Shown: positions 1 through 9,193 of the stretch, one piece after another
How positions within the stretch are numbered: position 1 is the first letter of the stretch
Layout: every line of letters starts with the position of its first letter
NCBI RefSeq assembly: GCF_001672915.1
Contig: NZ_LZKR01000001.1
Location: forward strand, 1-48,372
Direction: 5' to 3'
DNA from: Mycobacterium sp. 1245805.9
GTDB lineage: Bacteria > Actinomycetota > Actinomycetes > Mycobacteriales > Mycobacteriaceae
Length of the DNA: 48,372 bases
Program-made: the position numbers and the translations under genes
The notes under the pieces: generated by a model
Told to the model about the DNA's origin: nothing
The model's input: the letters and a program-made list of their open reading frames with translations, nothing else
Database searches by the model: none

Positions 1-1
1 G

Positions 2-190
2 CGGCTGGCGGCCCGCATGGAGAACGACTGCTCGACGGCCTGGCGCGCCGTCATCGAGCACGCGGAGACGGCCGACGACCGCGCGTTCGGATCCACCGCC
101 CTGACGCAGAGCACGGTCATGGCCGCCCGGTGGAACCGCGTGCTGGGCGCGTGGCCCATCACGACGAGCTTCCCGGGCGGCAACGACTAG
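2..190 (+). CDS. DUF4439-type protein, C-terminal fragment
   Basis: Only the last 62 codons are present; the reading frame runs in from the left edge and stops at TAG 188-190. The fragment is Ala/Arg rich and includes the stretch WRAVIEHAE followed by ALTQSTVMAARWN, which looks like the final helices of a ferritin-like bundle. From memory of M. tuberculosis gene order, the gene beside proS and facing it is Rv2844, an alanine-rich DUF4439 protein, and the end of this fragment fits that family. No enzymatic role is known to me. It converges on proS with only six bases between the two stop codons. The identification rests on context plus a short tail, so it is moderate. Confidence 0.6.
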   Translation, partial: RLAARMENDCSTAWRAVIEHAETADDRAFGSTALTQSTVMAARWNRVLGAWPITTSFPGGND

Positions 191-196
191 TCTGCG

Positions 197-1945
197 CTAC
201 CGGTCGACGGCCGCCGCGATGTCGGCGGCCAGCGACGGGCCGACGGTCAGCTCTCGGGTCTGCCCGCCGAAGCGATCCCGCAGCTCGACCCTGCCGTCGG
301 CCCAGCCCCGCCCCACCACGACGATCCGCGGCACGCCGAGCAGCTCGGCGTCCTTGAACTTGACCCCGGGCGACGCCTGGCGGTCGTCGAGCAGCACCTC
401 GAGGCCCAGCAGATCCAGGTCGTCGGCCAGCGCGATCGCCCCGGCGCGGGCCTGGTCGTCCTTGTTGGCGATGACCAGGTGCACGTCGAACGGCGCGACG
501 GCCGACGGCCAGCGCAGGCCGAGCTCGTCGTGGTGCTGCTCGGCGATCACGGCCACCATCCGCGACACGCCCAGGCCGTAGGAGCCCATGGTCAGGCGCA
601 CCGGCTTGCCGTCCTCGCCGAGCACGTCGACGGTGAAGGCGTCGGTGTATTTGCGGCCCAGCTGAAAGATGTGGCCGATCTCGATGCCGCGCGCGGACAC
701 CAGCGGGCCCGCACCGTCCGGGGACGGGTCGCCGTCGCGCACCTCGGCGGCCTCGATGGTGCCGTCGGCCGTGAAGTCCCGGCCCGCCACCAGACCGACG
801 ACGTGCCGGCCGGGCTCGTCGGCCCCGGTGATCCAGCTGGTGCCGTCCACCACCCGCGGGTCGACAAGGTAACGAACCCCGTTGTCGCGCAACGCTTTCG
901 GCCCGATGTAGCCCTTCACCAGGAACGGGTACTTGGCGAAGTCGGCGTCGTCGAGCAACGCGTAGTCGGCCGGTTCCAGCGCCGCGCCCAGCCGCTTGTC
1001 GTCGACCTCCCGGTCGCCGGGCACCCCGATCGCCAGCAGCTCCCACTCCCCGCCGGGCTGGCGGACCTTGAGCAGCACGTTCTTCAACGTGTCGGCGGCG
1101 GTGATCTCGCGGCCCAGGTTGGCGCCGTTGGCCCACTGGACCAGGGTGGCGATGGTCGGGGTGTCTCCGGTGTCGTGGACCACCGCCTCGGGCAGCCCAT
1201 CGATCGGGCGCGCCTCGGGGCGGGCGGTGACGACCGCCTCGACGTTGGCGGCGTACCCGGACTCCAGGCAGCGCACGAAGGTGTCCTCGCCGACTTCGCT
1301 CTCGGCCAGGAATTCCTCGGACGCGCTGCCGCCCATCGCGCCCGACACCGCCGACACGATGACGTAGCGCACCTGGAGCTTCTCGAAGATGCGCTGATAT
1401 GCCTCCCGGTGCGCGTGGTAGGCGGCCTTGAGCCCGGCGTCGTCGATGTCGAACGAGTAGGAGTCCTTCATCACGAATTCCCGCACGCGCAGGATGCCGG
1501 CCCGCGGCCGCGCCTCGTCGCGGTACTTGTTCTGGATCTGGAACAGCAGCAACGGAAAGTCCTTGTAGGAGCTGTATTCGCCCTTGACGGTCAGCGCGAA
1601 GAGCTCCTCGTGGGTGGGGCCCAGCAGGTAGTCGTTGCCGCGGCGGTCCTGCAGGCGGAAAACGCCGTCGCCGTATTCGGTCCACCGGTTCGTCGTCTCG
1701 TACGGCGCGCGCGGCAGCAGGGCCGGGAACAGGATCTCCTGGCCGCCGATCGCGTTCATCTCGTCGCGGACGATCCGCTCGATCTTGCGCAGCACCCGCA
1801 GCCCGAGGGGCAGCCAGCTGTACAACCCGGGCGCGACGGGCCGCACGTAGCCGGCCCGAATGAGCAGCTTGTGGCTGGGCACTTCGGCGTCGGCCGGGTC
1901 GTCGCGCAGGGTGCGTAAGAACAGCTCGGACATCCGGGTGATCAC
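197..1945 (-). CDS. proS: Prolyl-tRNA synthetase
   Basis: This cytoplasmic class II aminoacyl-tRNA synthetase charges tRNA-Pro with proline. The 582-residue product carries the class II core: motif 1 around residues 45-75 (a [11 protein letters not shown] stretch), motif 2 near 140-160 ([18 protein letters not shown]) and motif 3 near 445 ([13 protein letters not shown]). A YbaK-like editing insertion lies between motifs 2 and 3, as in the long bacterial-type ProRS. The anticodon-binding domain is C-terminal ([18 protein letters not shown]). The start MITRMSEL matches the mycobacterial ortholog as I remember it (Rv2845c). It is the last gene of the minus-strand block and lies 53 bp downstream of efpA. 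Nothing is unusual about it. Confidence 0.97.
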   Translation of the reverse strand: MITRMSELFLRTLRDDPADAEVPSHKLLIRAGYVRPVAPGLYSWLPLGLRVLRKIERIVRDEMNAIGGQEILFPALLPRAPYETTNRWTEYGDGVFRLQDRRGNDYLLGPTHEELFALTVKGEYSSYKDFPLLLFQIQNKYRDEARPRAGILRVREFVMKDSYSFDIDDAGLKAAYHAHREAYQRIFEKLQVRYVIVSAVSGAMGGSASEEFLAESEVGEDTFVRCLESGYAANVEAVVTARPEARPIDGLPEAVVHDTGDTPTIATLVQWANGANLGREITAADTLKNVLLKVRQPGGEWELLAIGVPGDREVDDKRLGAALEPADYALLDDADFAKYPFLVKGYIGPKALRDNGVRYLVDPRVVDGTSWITGADEPGRHVVGLVAGRDFTADGTIEAAEVRDGDPSPDGAGPLVSARGIEIGHIFQLGRKYTDAFTVDVLGEDGKPVRLTMGSYGLGVSRMVAVIAEQHHDELGLRWPSAVAPFDVHLVIANKDDQARAGAIALADDLDLLGLEVLLDDRQASPGVKFKDAELLGVPRIVVVGRGWADGRVELRDRFGGQTRELTVGPSLAADIAAAVDR

Positions 1946-1998
1946 AGCGGGCCAGCCTAACTAGTGGCGTGGGCCTGCCGAAAATCAGTTACGCCGGG

Positions 1999-3591
1999 CT
2001 AGAGCTCGCCGGCGTCGAGCGCGTCCTTGACCTCTTGCGCGTGGGCGACCTGCTCGGGGGTGTAGCCGATGAGCAGCGCCGCACCGCCGACGATGACGGC
2101 CACGCCGGCCACCCACAGCAGCCCGTAGGTGTAGCCGTGGTCGAGGGCCTGCAATTGCGTGGCGTTCATGAACTTCACCGGGCCGTTGGTGCCGCCCAGG
2201 TACAGCGTGCGCGAGGTGATCACGGCCTGGATGACGGCCAGCACCAGCGGCCCGCCCAGGCTCTGCAGCATCAGCGCGATCGCCGACACCGGGCCGATCT
2301 GGTCGAAACCGACACCGGCGATCGCCGACAGGGTCAGCGGGACGACGCAAATGCCGATCCCGATCCCGCCGACGATGATGGGCAGCACCAGGTTCGGGAA
2401 GTAGGGCACGCCCCGGTGCATGAAGAACGAGCCGTAGATCATCGCCCAGAAGAGCAGCAGCCCGCCGCCGATGGTCAGCACCCGCGGCGAGAACCGCGAC
2501 ACCAGCTGCGACGACAGACCGAGGCCGATGCCCATCGCGATGACGAACGGGATGAAGCCGACGCCGGCCCGCAGCGCGCTGTAGCCGAGGATGTCCTGCA
2601 CGTACAGGCCGATGCACACCGTCAGGCTGAACATCAGCCCACCGGCCAGGAAGATCGCGGCGAACGTGACCAGCCGGTTGCGGTCGCGGAACAGCTCGAA
2701 CGGGACGACGGGGTTCTCGGCGCTGCGCTCGACGACGATGAAGGCGAGGGCCGCCGCCAGCGCCACCGCGGCCGAGCCGATGGTGGTGAGCGAGACCCAG
2801 CCCTTCTCCGGCCCCATCGAGAAGGCGTAGACGGCGGCGGTGCAGGCCAGCGTGGCCAGCATGGCGCCGGTCGCGTCGAGCTTCATCCGCTCCCGGTTGG
2901 TTTCGCGCAGCGCGGTGCGGGCCAGGTAGATCATCACCAGCCCGATCGGCACGTTGACCAGGAAGGCCAGCCGCCAGGACACCTCGGTCAGCGCGCCGCC
3001 GACGACCAGCCCCATCACGGAACCGATCGCGGTCATCGCGGCGAACACGGCCGTCGCGGCGTTACGCGCCGGTCCCTTCGGGAAGGTGGTGGCCACCAGC
3101 GCCAGACCGGTCGGCGACGCGATGGCCGAGCCGATGCCCTGCAGCAGCCGGGCGATGACCATGGTCGCCTCGTCCCAGGCGACCGCGCACAGCACCGAGG
3201 AGATGGTGAACAGCGCGACGCCGACGATGAACGTGCGCTTGCGCCCGATGGTGTCGCCGAGGCGACCCCCCAGCAGCATCAGCCCGCCGAACGTCAGCAC
3301 GTATGCGGTGATCACCCAGCTGCGGCCGGCGTCGGAGAGGCTCAGCTCGTTCTGGATCCGGGGCAGCGCCACGATGGCGACGGTGCTGTCCATCGTCGCC
3401 AGCAGCTGCATCCCACCGATGGCGATCACGGCCGCGATGAACCGCCACGAAGGCAGCCACGCCGGCGAATACCTGCCGATACGTGAGGAGGCGGTCTCCG
3501 CCGGCGGCGTAGCGCGCACCGGGGCCGGACGATCGGGGCGTGCGGACGTCCAATTTTGGGCCGCGCGCTCTGCGTCGTTGAGAGCCGTCAT
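1999..3591 (-). CDS. efpA: EfpA-family MFS drug efflux transporter
   Basis: A 530-residue integral membrane transporter of the major facilitator superfamily, DHA2 (14 transmembrane segment) type. After a charged 50-residue N-terminus, hydrophobic segments start near FIAAVIAIGGMQLLATMDST. The MFS signature GGRLGDTIGRKR lies in the loop after TM2, and the DHA2 motif C appears as AAMTAIGSVMGLVVGG. EfpA of M. tuberculosis (Rv2846c) exports drugs and is tied to membrane lipid handling; the sequence and the position between proS and cysG agree with that ortholog. The ATG is almost leaderless: a TANNNT-type -10 (TAAGGT) sits just upstream. Confidence 0.95.
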   Translation of the reverse strand: MTALNDAERAAQNWTSARPDRPAPVRATPPAETASSRIGRYSPAWLPSWRFIAAVIAIGGMQLLATMDSTVAIVALPRIQNELSLSDAGRSWVITAYVLTFGGLMLLGGRLGDTIGRKRTFIVGVALFTISSVLCAVAWDEATMVIARLLQGIGSAIASPTGLALVATTFPKGPARNAATAVFAAMTAIGSVMGLVVGGALTEVSWRLAFLVNVPIGLVMIYLARTALRETNRERMKLDATGAMLATLACTAAVYAFSMGPEKGWVSLTTIGSAAVALAAALAFIVVERSAENPVVPFELFRDRNRLVTFAAIFLAGGLMFSLTVCIGLYVQDILGYSALRAGVGFIPFVIAMGIGLGLSSQLVSRFSPRVLTIGGGLLLFWAMIYGSFFMHRGVPYFPNLVLPIIVGGIGIGICVVPLTLSAIAGVGFDQIGPVSAIALMLQSLGGPLVLAVIQAVITSRTLYLGGTNGPVKFMNATQLQALDHGYTYGLLWVAGVAVIVGGAALLIGYTPEQVAHAQEVKDALDAGEL

Positions 3592-3599
3592 AATGGGTT

Positions 3600-3605
3600 A
3601 CCTTA
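3600..3605 (-). promoter_or_regulatory. Putative -10 element of efpA
   Basis: On the minus strand TAAGGT fits the mycobacterial TANNNT -10 pattern. Counting seven bases from its last T puts the transcript start about two bases before the efpA ATG. It lies inside an imperfect inverted repeat (TTAC, six bases, GTAA at 3598-3611), which could be an operator. This is inference from spacing only. Confidence 0.4.
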
Positions 3606-3624
3606 CAGTAATCTTAAGAATCTT

Positions 3625-4821
3625 TTAAACGCCGAATGCGGCTACGGCCCCGATCACGATGATCGCGGGAGGTCGGATCCCCTCGGCGCGGATCTTTTCC
3701 GGCGTGTCGGCCAGGGTGGCCCGCAACGTGTGCTGAGCTGCGGTTGTCCCGTGCTGGACCACCAGTACCGGCGTCTCCGCAGGTCGGCCCCCCTTCAGCA
3801 GCGCATCGACGAACAGCTCGATGCGTTCGACGGCCATCAGCAAAACGATCGTGCCCCGCATCGCGGCCAATGCATCCCAATTCACTAACGATTCGGGGTG
3901 GCCCGGCGCGACGTGCCCGCTGACCACCACGAACTCGTGATTTATCGCCCGATGGGTGACCGGAACGCCCGCCAGCGCGGGCACTCCTATGGCACTTGTC
4001 ACACCGGGCACCACGGTCACCGGAATCCCGGCCTCGGCGCATGCCAGCACCTCCTCGTAGCCGCGCGCGAAGACGAAGGGGTCCCCGCCCTTGAGGCGGA
4101 CGACGAAGCTGCCGGACCGGGCCCGCTCGATCATGACCTGGTTGATCGCGTCCTGGGCCATGGCGCGCCCGTACGGGATCTTGGCCGCGTCGATCACCTC
4201 CACGTGCGGCGGCAGCTCCGCCAGCAGCTCCGGCGGCGCGAGCCGGTCGGCGACCACGACGTCGGCCTGGGCAAGCAACCGCCGCCCGCGCACGGTGATC
4301 AGTTCGGGGTCGCCGGGGCCGCCGCCGACCAGCGCCACCCCGCCGCGCACCACGTCGGCGCTCTCGGCCGTGATGACCCCCTGCTGCAGGGCCTCCCGGA
4401 TGGCCGACCGGATGGCCGCGGACCGGCGGTGCTCGCCGCCGGCCAGCACCCCGACCGACAGGCCGGCGTAGCTGAAGGTCGCCGGGGTGACCGCGGTTCC
4501 CTCGACGGCGATGTCTGCGCGGACGCAGAAGATCTGGCTGCGTTCGGCCTCGGCGACGACGGCGGCGTTCACCCGAGCGTCGTCGGTGGCCGCGATCGCG
4601 TACCAGGCGCCGTCGAGGTCGCCGTCGCGGTATTCGCGCACCGACAGGACGATTCCGGTCATCGCCTCAACGGCCGGGGTGGCGGTGCGCGTGATGACGT
4701 GCACGTCGGCGCCGCTGGCGATGAGCAGGGGCAACCGGCGCTGGGCGACGGTCCCGCCGCCGACCACGACGACCTTCTTGCCGGCCAGCCGCAGACCGGC
4801 CAGGTAGGCGTTCTCGGTCAC
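3625..4821 (-). CDS. cysG: Siroheme synthase CysG (SUMT plus precorrin-2 dehydrogenase)
   Basis: A 398-residue fusion enzyme. The N-terminal domain (residues 1-150) has the NAD-binding GGGTVAQRR motif of precorrin-2 dehydrogenase/ferrochelatase. The C-terminal domain (from about 160) is uroporphyrinogen-III methyltransferase, with the first loop VGGGPGDPELITVRG and the SAM-binding VRLKGGDPFVFARG. It converts uroporphyrinogen III to precorrin-2 and on to siroheme, the branch point shared by sulfite/nitrite reductase cofactor and cobalamin synthesis. It lies nine bases downstream of cobB, in a cob-type block. Length and order match Rv2847c of M. tuberculosis, from memory. Confidence 0.95.
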   Translation of the reverse strand: MTENAYLAGLRLAGKKVVVVGGGTVAQRRLPLLIASGADVHVITRTATPAVEAMTGIVLSVREYRDGDLDGAWYAIAATDDARVNAAVVAEAERSQIFCVRADIAVEGTAVTPATFSYAGLSVGVLAGGEHRRSAAIRSAIREALQQGVITAESADVVRGGVALVGGGPGDPELITVRGRRLLAQADVVVADRLAPPELLAELPPHVEVIDAAKIPYGRAMAQDAINQVMIERARSGSFVVRLKGGDPFVFARGYEEVLACAEAGIPVTVVPGVTSAIGVPALAGVPVTHRAINHEFVVVSGHVAPGHPESLVNWDALAAMRGTIVLLMAVERIELFVDALLKGGRPAETPVLVVQHGTTAAQHTLRATLADTPEKIRAEGIRPPAIIVIGAVAAFGV

Positions 4822-4830
4822 GCGGCAAGC

Positions 4831-6201
4831 CTAAGGGTTGGTCGCCGGCCGGCCGGCGTGCGCGACGAAGCGCGCCACGGCGCGCGGCGCGGCGGCCGGG
4901 TGGGTGTGCAGGTACGACGCGTGCACGCCGGCGTGCACCGCGCCATCGGAGACGGCCTGCACCTGCTCACCCCGGTATACCCACGCCGGCTGGTAGCTTT
5001 GGGCGAAAGTGACTGTGGTGCGGTGGAATTCGTGGCCGACCACCCGCTCGCCGGCGGTATACAGCGGCGAATCCGCCACCGCGACGGCCTCGCGGTAGGC
5101 CAGCGTGAGGTGCGGCGTGAAGCGCGCCGAGCCGGCCAGCACCCCACACATCGGGTGCCCGTCGAGGTCGGAGGCCAGGTAGATCAGCCCGGCGCATTCG
5201 GCGTGCACGGGCCCGCCGGCGGCGGCCAGCTCGTTGATCTGGCGGCGGACGACGTCGTTGGCGGACAGCTCCGCGGTGAACTGTTCGGGAAAGCCGCCGG
5301 GCAACAGGACCGCGTCGGTGCCGTCGGGCAGGGCGTCGACGAGTGGGTCGAACTCGGCGACCTCGGCGCCGGCGGCGCGCAGCAGCTCCGCGTGCTCGGC
5401 GTAGCCGAAGCTGAACGCCTTTCCGGCCGCCACGGCGACGGTCGCGCGCGCGGGCGGCGGCGCCCCCACCGCCGCGGCGGGGTCCCACGGCCGGTCCGCG
5501 GAGCCGCAGCGGCCGGCCGCCACCACGGCGGCCAGATCGACGTGGCGGGCGACCAGGTCGGTCATCGCCGCCACCGCGTCGTGCGCGCGGCGCCCGTACT
5601 CCACGGCGGTGACGAGCCCCAAGTACCTTGTGGGCAGCTCCAATTCGGCGGCGCGCGGGATGGCTCCCAACACCGGCACGCCGGCCTGCTCGCAGGCTGC
5701 TCGCAGCACCTGCTCGTGCCGGGCCGACCCGACCCGGTTGAGGATCACCCCACAGATGCGGGTGGCGGCGTCGAAGGTCGAAAACCCGTGCAGCAGCGCG
5801 GCGATGCTCTGACTCTGGCCCCGCGCGTCGACCACCAGGATCACCGGGGCGCCCAGCAGGCCGGCGACGTGGGCGGTGGAGCCCGCCGCGGGAGCCGCCG
5901 TCCCGATGCGGCCGTCGAAGAGACCCATCACCCCCTCGACGACGGCGATGTCCGCGCCGGCGGCGCCGTGCGCATACAGCGGGCCGATCAGCCGCTCCCC
6001 CACCAACACCGGATCGAGGTTGCGGCCGGGGCGCCCGGCGGCCAGGCCGTGGTAGCCGGGGTCGATGAAGTCGGGGCCGACTTTGAACGGCGCGACGGCA
6101 TGGCCCGCCTTGCGCAGGGCGCCGATCAAACCCGTTGCGACGGTGGTCTTTCCGCTGCCCGACGCGGGCGCGGCGATGACCACCGCGGGGACCGGCGTCA
6201 T
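4831..6201 (-). CDS. cobB: Cobyrinic acid a,c-diamide synthase CobB
   Basis: A 456-residue glutamine-dependent amidotransferase that amidates the a and c side chains of cobyrinic or hydrogenobyrinic acid. The N-terminal ATP-binding domain starts with a deviant P-loop (APASGSGKTT, residues about 10-19) and contains EGVMGLFDG. The C-terminal GATase domain has LLPGGFPEQF and the nucleophile-containing HAECAGLIYL, with GHEFHRT near the end. I chose ATG 6201 because it begins MTPVPAVVIAAP, the normal start just before the P-loop; the 44 codons upstream fall in a palindromic repeat and look non-coding. It sits between cobO and cysG, consistent with one cobalamin operon. Confidence 0.95.
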   Translation of the reverse strand: MTPVPAVVIAAPASGSGKTTVATGLIGALRKAGHAVAPFKVGPDFIDPGYHGLAAGRPGRNLDPVLVGERLIGPLYAHGAAGADIAVVEGVMGLFDGRIGTAAPAAGSTAHVAGLLGAPVILVVDARGQSQSIAALLHGFSTFDAATRICGVILNRVGSARHEQVLRAACEQAGVPVLGAIPRAAELELPTRYLGLVTAVEYGRRAHDAVAAMTDLVARHVDLAAVVAAGRCGSADRPWDPAAAVGAPPPARATVAVAAGKAFSFGYAEHAELLRAAGAEVAEFDPLVDALPDGTDAVLLPGGFPEQFTAELSANDVVRRQINELAAAGGPVHAECAGLIYLASDLDGHPMCGVLAGSARFTPHLTLAYREAVAVADSPLYTAGERVVGHEFHRTTVTFAQSYQPAWVYRGEQVQAVSDGAVHAGVHASYLHTHPAAAPRAVARFVAHAGRPATNP

Positions 6202-6218
6202 CGCCCCTCCCGGTGCCG

Positions 6219-6276
6219 CGAGCGTGCGCACAATGACAGCCCGCACGGCGTGTCGGCGTACAGACACGCACGCTCG
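6219..6276. repeat. Intergenic inverted repeat between cobO and cobB
   Basis: Ten-base arms CGAGCGTGCG (6219-6228) and CGCACGCTCG (6267-6276) flank a 38-base loop that contains its own TGTC/GACA pairing. It fills most of the 94-bp gap between cobO and cobB. It resembles a GC-rich palindrome that I remember as dispersed in mycobacterial intergenic regions. No T-tract follows, so it is not a classical terminator. Confidence 0.6.
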
Positions 6277-6295
6277 CGGGGCAAAGGCGGGGCGC

Positions 6296-6910
6296 TCACC
6301 ACTCGATGCCCTTCTGCCCCTTGCGGCCCACATCCATCGGGTGCTTGACCTTGGTCATCTCGGTGACCAGGTCGGCGGCGGCGACCAGCCGCTGCGGCGC
6401 ATCGCGCCCGGTGATCACCACGTGCTGGTGGCCGGGCCTGGCCAGCAGCGCGTCGACGACGTCGTCGACGTCGACCCAGCCCCACTTGAGTGGATAGGTG
6501 AATTCGTCGAGCACGTAGAAGTCGTGGCGCTGCGCGGCCAGCCGGCGCGCGATCTCGGCCCAACCGTCGGCCGCGGCCGCCGCGTGGTCGATTTCGCTGC
6601 CGGCCTTGCGCGTCCAGGACCAGCCGGCCCCCATCTTGTGCCATTCGACTGCGCCGCCGGCGCCATCGCGGTCGTGCAGCTCGCCAAGCCGGGCGAACGC
6701 CGCCTCCTCACCGACCTTCCACTTCGCGCTCTTGACGAATTGGAACACGGCCACCCGCAGGCCGGCGTTCCACGCCCGCAACGCCATTCCGAATGCCGCC
6801 GTCGACTTTCCCTTGCCCGCGCCGGTGTGCACCGCCAGCACGGGCGTGTTGCGCCGGGCCCGGGTGGTCAGGCCGTCGTCGGGCACTTCGAGGGGTTTTC
6901 CTTGCGGCAT
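6296..6910 (-). CDS. cobO: Corrinoid adenosyltransferase CobO/CobA
   Basis: A 204-residue ATP:cob(I)yrinic acid a,c-diamide adenosyltransferase, which attaches the 5'-deoxyadenosyl ligand to cobalt. The P-loop GAGKGKST lies near residues 31-38, and VLDEFTYPLKWGW near 133 is the family's Walker-B-like segment. The tail ending GRKGQKGIEW is typical of the CobA/CobO/BtuR family. ATG 6910 gives MPQGKPLEVP, the usual start. It lies 16 bp downstream of the chelatase-like gene and upstream of cobB, which fits the aerobic cobalamin pathway. The order matches Rv2849c. Confidence 0.96.
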   Translation of the reverse strand: MPQGKPLEVPDDGLTTRARRNTPVLAVHTGAGKGKSTAAFGMALRAWNAGLRVAVFQFVKSAKWKVGEEAAFARLGELHDRDGAGGAVEWHKMGAGWSWTRKAGSEIDHAAAAADGWAEIARRLAAQRHDFYVLDEFTYPLKWGWVDVDDVVDALLARPGHQHVVITGRDAPQRLVAAADLVTEMTKVKHPMDVGRKGQKGIEW

Positions 6911-6926
6911 GGCGACCTATTCTCGC

Positions 6927-8726
6927 TCAGGCCGCGCCGCGCACGGCGCGCGTCAGATTCTCGGCGCGCAGCTGCTCCAGCCGCACCATCGGCGCGCCGA
7001 GCTGATCGGCGAGTTGGCGGGCCAGCCCCAGCCGCACGTACGACGTCTCGCAGTCCACCACCACCGCGGCGGCGCCCTCGGCCAGCAGCCGGGCCGCCGC
7101 GATTCGGCTGCGCCCCAACGGGTCCGGCCCGGCGGTGGCCCGGCCGTCGGTGAGCACGACCACCAGCGGGCGGCGCGCCCGGTCGCGCGCCCTTTCCCGG
7201 ACGATCAGCTCTCGCGCGGCGAGCAGGCCCTCGGCGAGCGGGGTCTTGCCGCCGGTGTCGAAGCGGGCGAGTCGCCGCCCGGCGATGTGCGCCGACGAGG
7301 TCGGCGGCAGCAACAGCCGGGCTTCGGTTTGGCGGAAGGTGATCACCGCGACCTTGTCGCGGCGCTGGTAGGCGTCGCGCAGCAGTGACAGGGTGGCTCC
7401 GCTCACGGCGGCCATGCGATCGCGGGCGGCCATCGACCCCGACGCGTCGACGACGAAGATCACCAGGTTGCCCTCGCGCCCTTCGCGGATGGCGCGGCGC
7501 ACGTCCTCCGGGTCCGGCCGCAGCGGCCCCGTTCCGGCGCGCTCGGCGGCCGCCAGCAGGGTGGCGAACAGGTGCAGTCCGTGCGCGCCTGCGTCGCTTC
7601 CGTCGCTGGCCGCCACCACCATGCCGGAGGCGTTGCGCGCCCGCGACCGCCGTCCCGGCGCGCCCTCGCCGACGCCAGGGACGGTCAACGCCCGGGCGCG
7701 AAACGTCGCGGACGGCGGCGCGCTCGGTTTCGTTGACGACCGCGGCTTCGAATTTGCCTGCGGTTCAGGGGCATCGGCGGCCTGGCCGCCCCCGGGCTGG
7801 TCGGGATCGGGCTCGGGGTCTTCGGAGCCGGCTTGCGCCAGGGCATCGTCCAGCTGGTCGCGGTCGATGCCGGGCTCGTCGAACGGGTCGCGGCGGCGCC
7901 GGTGCGGCAACGCCAGCTCGGCCGCCACCCGGATGTCCTGCTCCTCGACGATCGCGGCACCGCGCCACGCGGCGTGCGCGACGGCGGTGCGGGCCACCAC
8001 CAGGTCCGCCCGCATGCCATCGACGTCGAACGCCGCGCACAGGGCGGCGATGCGCCGTAACTCGTTGTCCGGCAACGTCACCTGGTCGACGAGGGCCCGG
8101 GCAGCGGCGATCCCGCGGGCCAGTTCCGCGTCGGCGTCGGCGTAGCGCGCCGCGAACGCGTCCGGGTCCGCCTCGTAGGCCATGCGCTGCCGGACCACCT
8201 GCATCCGCACGTCGACGTCGCGGGATGCGTGCACATCGACGGTGAGCCCGAACCGGTCCAGCAGCTGCGGACGCAGCTCGCCCTCTTCCGGGTTCATGGT
8301 GCCGATCAACACGAACCGCGACTCGTGCGAGTGGGAGATGCCGTCGCGCTCGATGTGCACCCGTCCCATCGCCGCGGCGTCGAGCAATACGTCGACGAGG
8401 TGGTCGTGCAGCAGGTTGACCTCGTCGACGTAGAGCACGCCGCCGTGGGCGCGCGCCAGCAGGCCCGGGGAGAACGCGTGCTCGCCGTCGCGCAGCACCC
8501 GCTGCAGGTCCAGCGATCCGATCACGCGGTCTTCGGTTGCGCCGAGCGGCATTTCGACCAGGCCCCCGCCCAGCAGCGCCGCCAGCCCGCGCACGGCCGT
8601 CGATTTGGCGGTGCCCTTCTCGCCGCGGATGAGGGCGCCGCCGATCTCCGGGCGAACGGCGCACAGCAGCAGGGCGAGCCGCAGTTGGTCGTGCCCGACG
8701 ATCGCGCTGAATGGATACGGCTTCAC
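6927..8726 (-). CDS. Magnesium/cobalt-chelatase-like AAA+ ATPase with VWA domain
   Basis: A 599-residue protein of the ChlI/BchI plus ChlD/BchD type. The AAA+ part (residues 1-300) has Walker [10 protein letters not shown] near 34-42, Walker [11 protein letters not shown] and the LLDRFGL sensor region. A proline- and acid-rich linker (about 310-400) leads to a von Willebrand A domain with the MIDAS motif DASGSM and later TDGRAT. Such subunits power metal insertion into tetrapyrroles with a large chelatase subunit (CobN or ChlH), which is not in this window. Placement with cobO, cobB and cysG favours cobalt chelation, but this is inference. GTG 8726 is used because it overlaps the upstream stop in a GTGA and begins [12 protein letters not shown], the family's normal N-terminus. 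Confidence 0.9.
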   Translation of the reverse strand: MKPYPFSAIVGHDQLRLALLLCAVRPEIGGALIRGEKGTAKSTAVRGLAALLGGGLVEMPLGATEDRVIGSLDLQRVLRDGEHAFSPGLLARAHGGVLYVDEVNLLHDHLVDVLLDAAAMGRVHIERDGISHSHESRFVLIGTMNPEEGELRPQLLDRFGLTVDVHASRDVDVRMQVVRQRMAYEADPDAFAARYADADAELARGIAAARALVDQVTLPDNELRRIAALCAAFDVDGMRADLVVARTAVAHAAWRGAAIVEEQDIRVAAELALPHRRRRDPFDEPGIDRDQLDDALAQAGSEDPEPDPDQPGGGQAADAPEPQANSKPRSSTKPSAPPSATFRARALTVPGVGEGAPGRRSRARNASGMVVAASDGSDAGAHGLHLFATLLAAAERAGTGPLRPDPEDVRRAIREGREGNLVIFVVDASGSMAARDRMAAVSGATLSLLRDAYQRRDKVAVITFRQTEARLLLPPTSSAHIAGRRLARFDTGGKTPLAEGLLAARELIVRERARDRARRPLVVVLTDGRATAGPDPLGRSRIAAARLLAEGAAAVVVDCETSYVRLGLARQLADQLGAPMVRLEQLRAENLTRAVRGAA

Positions 8727-9193
8727 GGCGCCTCCGCCAGCCCGGAGCCCGGACGCACCATCGGAACGTGCGGGATGCCGTCGTCGACGAAATCGTCGCC
8801 GGCACGGACGAATCCGTGCTGGGCGTACATGTCGGCCAGGTATGCCTGGGCGTCGATCCGGCACGGGTAGTCGCCGACCTCGGCGAGCGCGGCGCGCAGC
8901 AGCCGGGTGGTGTGGCCCTGGCCGCGGGCGCTGCGTTTGGTGCACAGCCGCCCGATCCGGAACGCCTTCTCGCCCCCGGCGTGCTCCTCCATCAACCGCA
9001 GCGTGCAGATCACCTCGCCGTCGGGTGTTTCCAGCCAGAAGTGCCGGGTTTCGGCGAGCAGGTCGCGCCCGTCGAGTTCCGGATACGGGCAGGCCTGCTC
9101 GACGACGAACACCTCCACCCGCAGCTTGAGCAGCTCGTAAAGGGTCGCGGCGTCAAGGTCTTTGGACCAGGAGCGGCGCAGTGTTTCCGTCAC
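8723..9193 (-). CDS. GNAT family N-acetyltransferase (ElaA type)
   Basis: A 156-residue acetyltransferase of the ElaA-like GNAT family. It contains [21 protein letters not shown], the acetyl-CoA-binding segment [20 protein letters not shown] (an R-G-Q-G motif) and the later [18 protein letters not shown] 9193 is chosen over the long upstream ORF because it overlaps the mqo stop in a GTGA and matches Rv2851c from memory. Its own stop overlaps the chelatase-like start in the same way, so the three genes are translationally coupled. The substrate is unknown. Confidence 0.88.
   Translation of the reverse strand: MTETLRRSWSKDLDAATLYELLKLRVEVFVVEQACPYPELDGRDLLAETRHFWLETPDGEVICTLRLMEEHAGGEKAFRIGRLCTKRSARGQGHTTRLLRAALAEVGDYPCRIDAQAYLADMYAQHGFVRAGDDFVDDGIPHVPMVRPGSGLAEAP

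Noticed and set aside
3898..6348. 816-residue plus-strand ORF opposite cysG and cobB
   Set aside because: It covers two certain genes in antisense and has the same low-complexity composition as other shadows.
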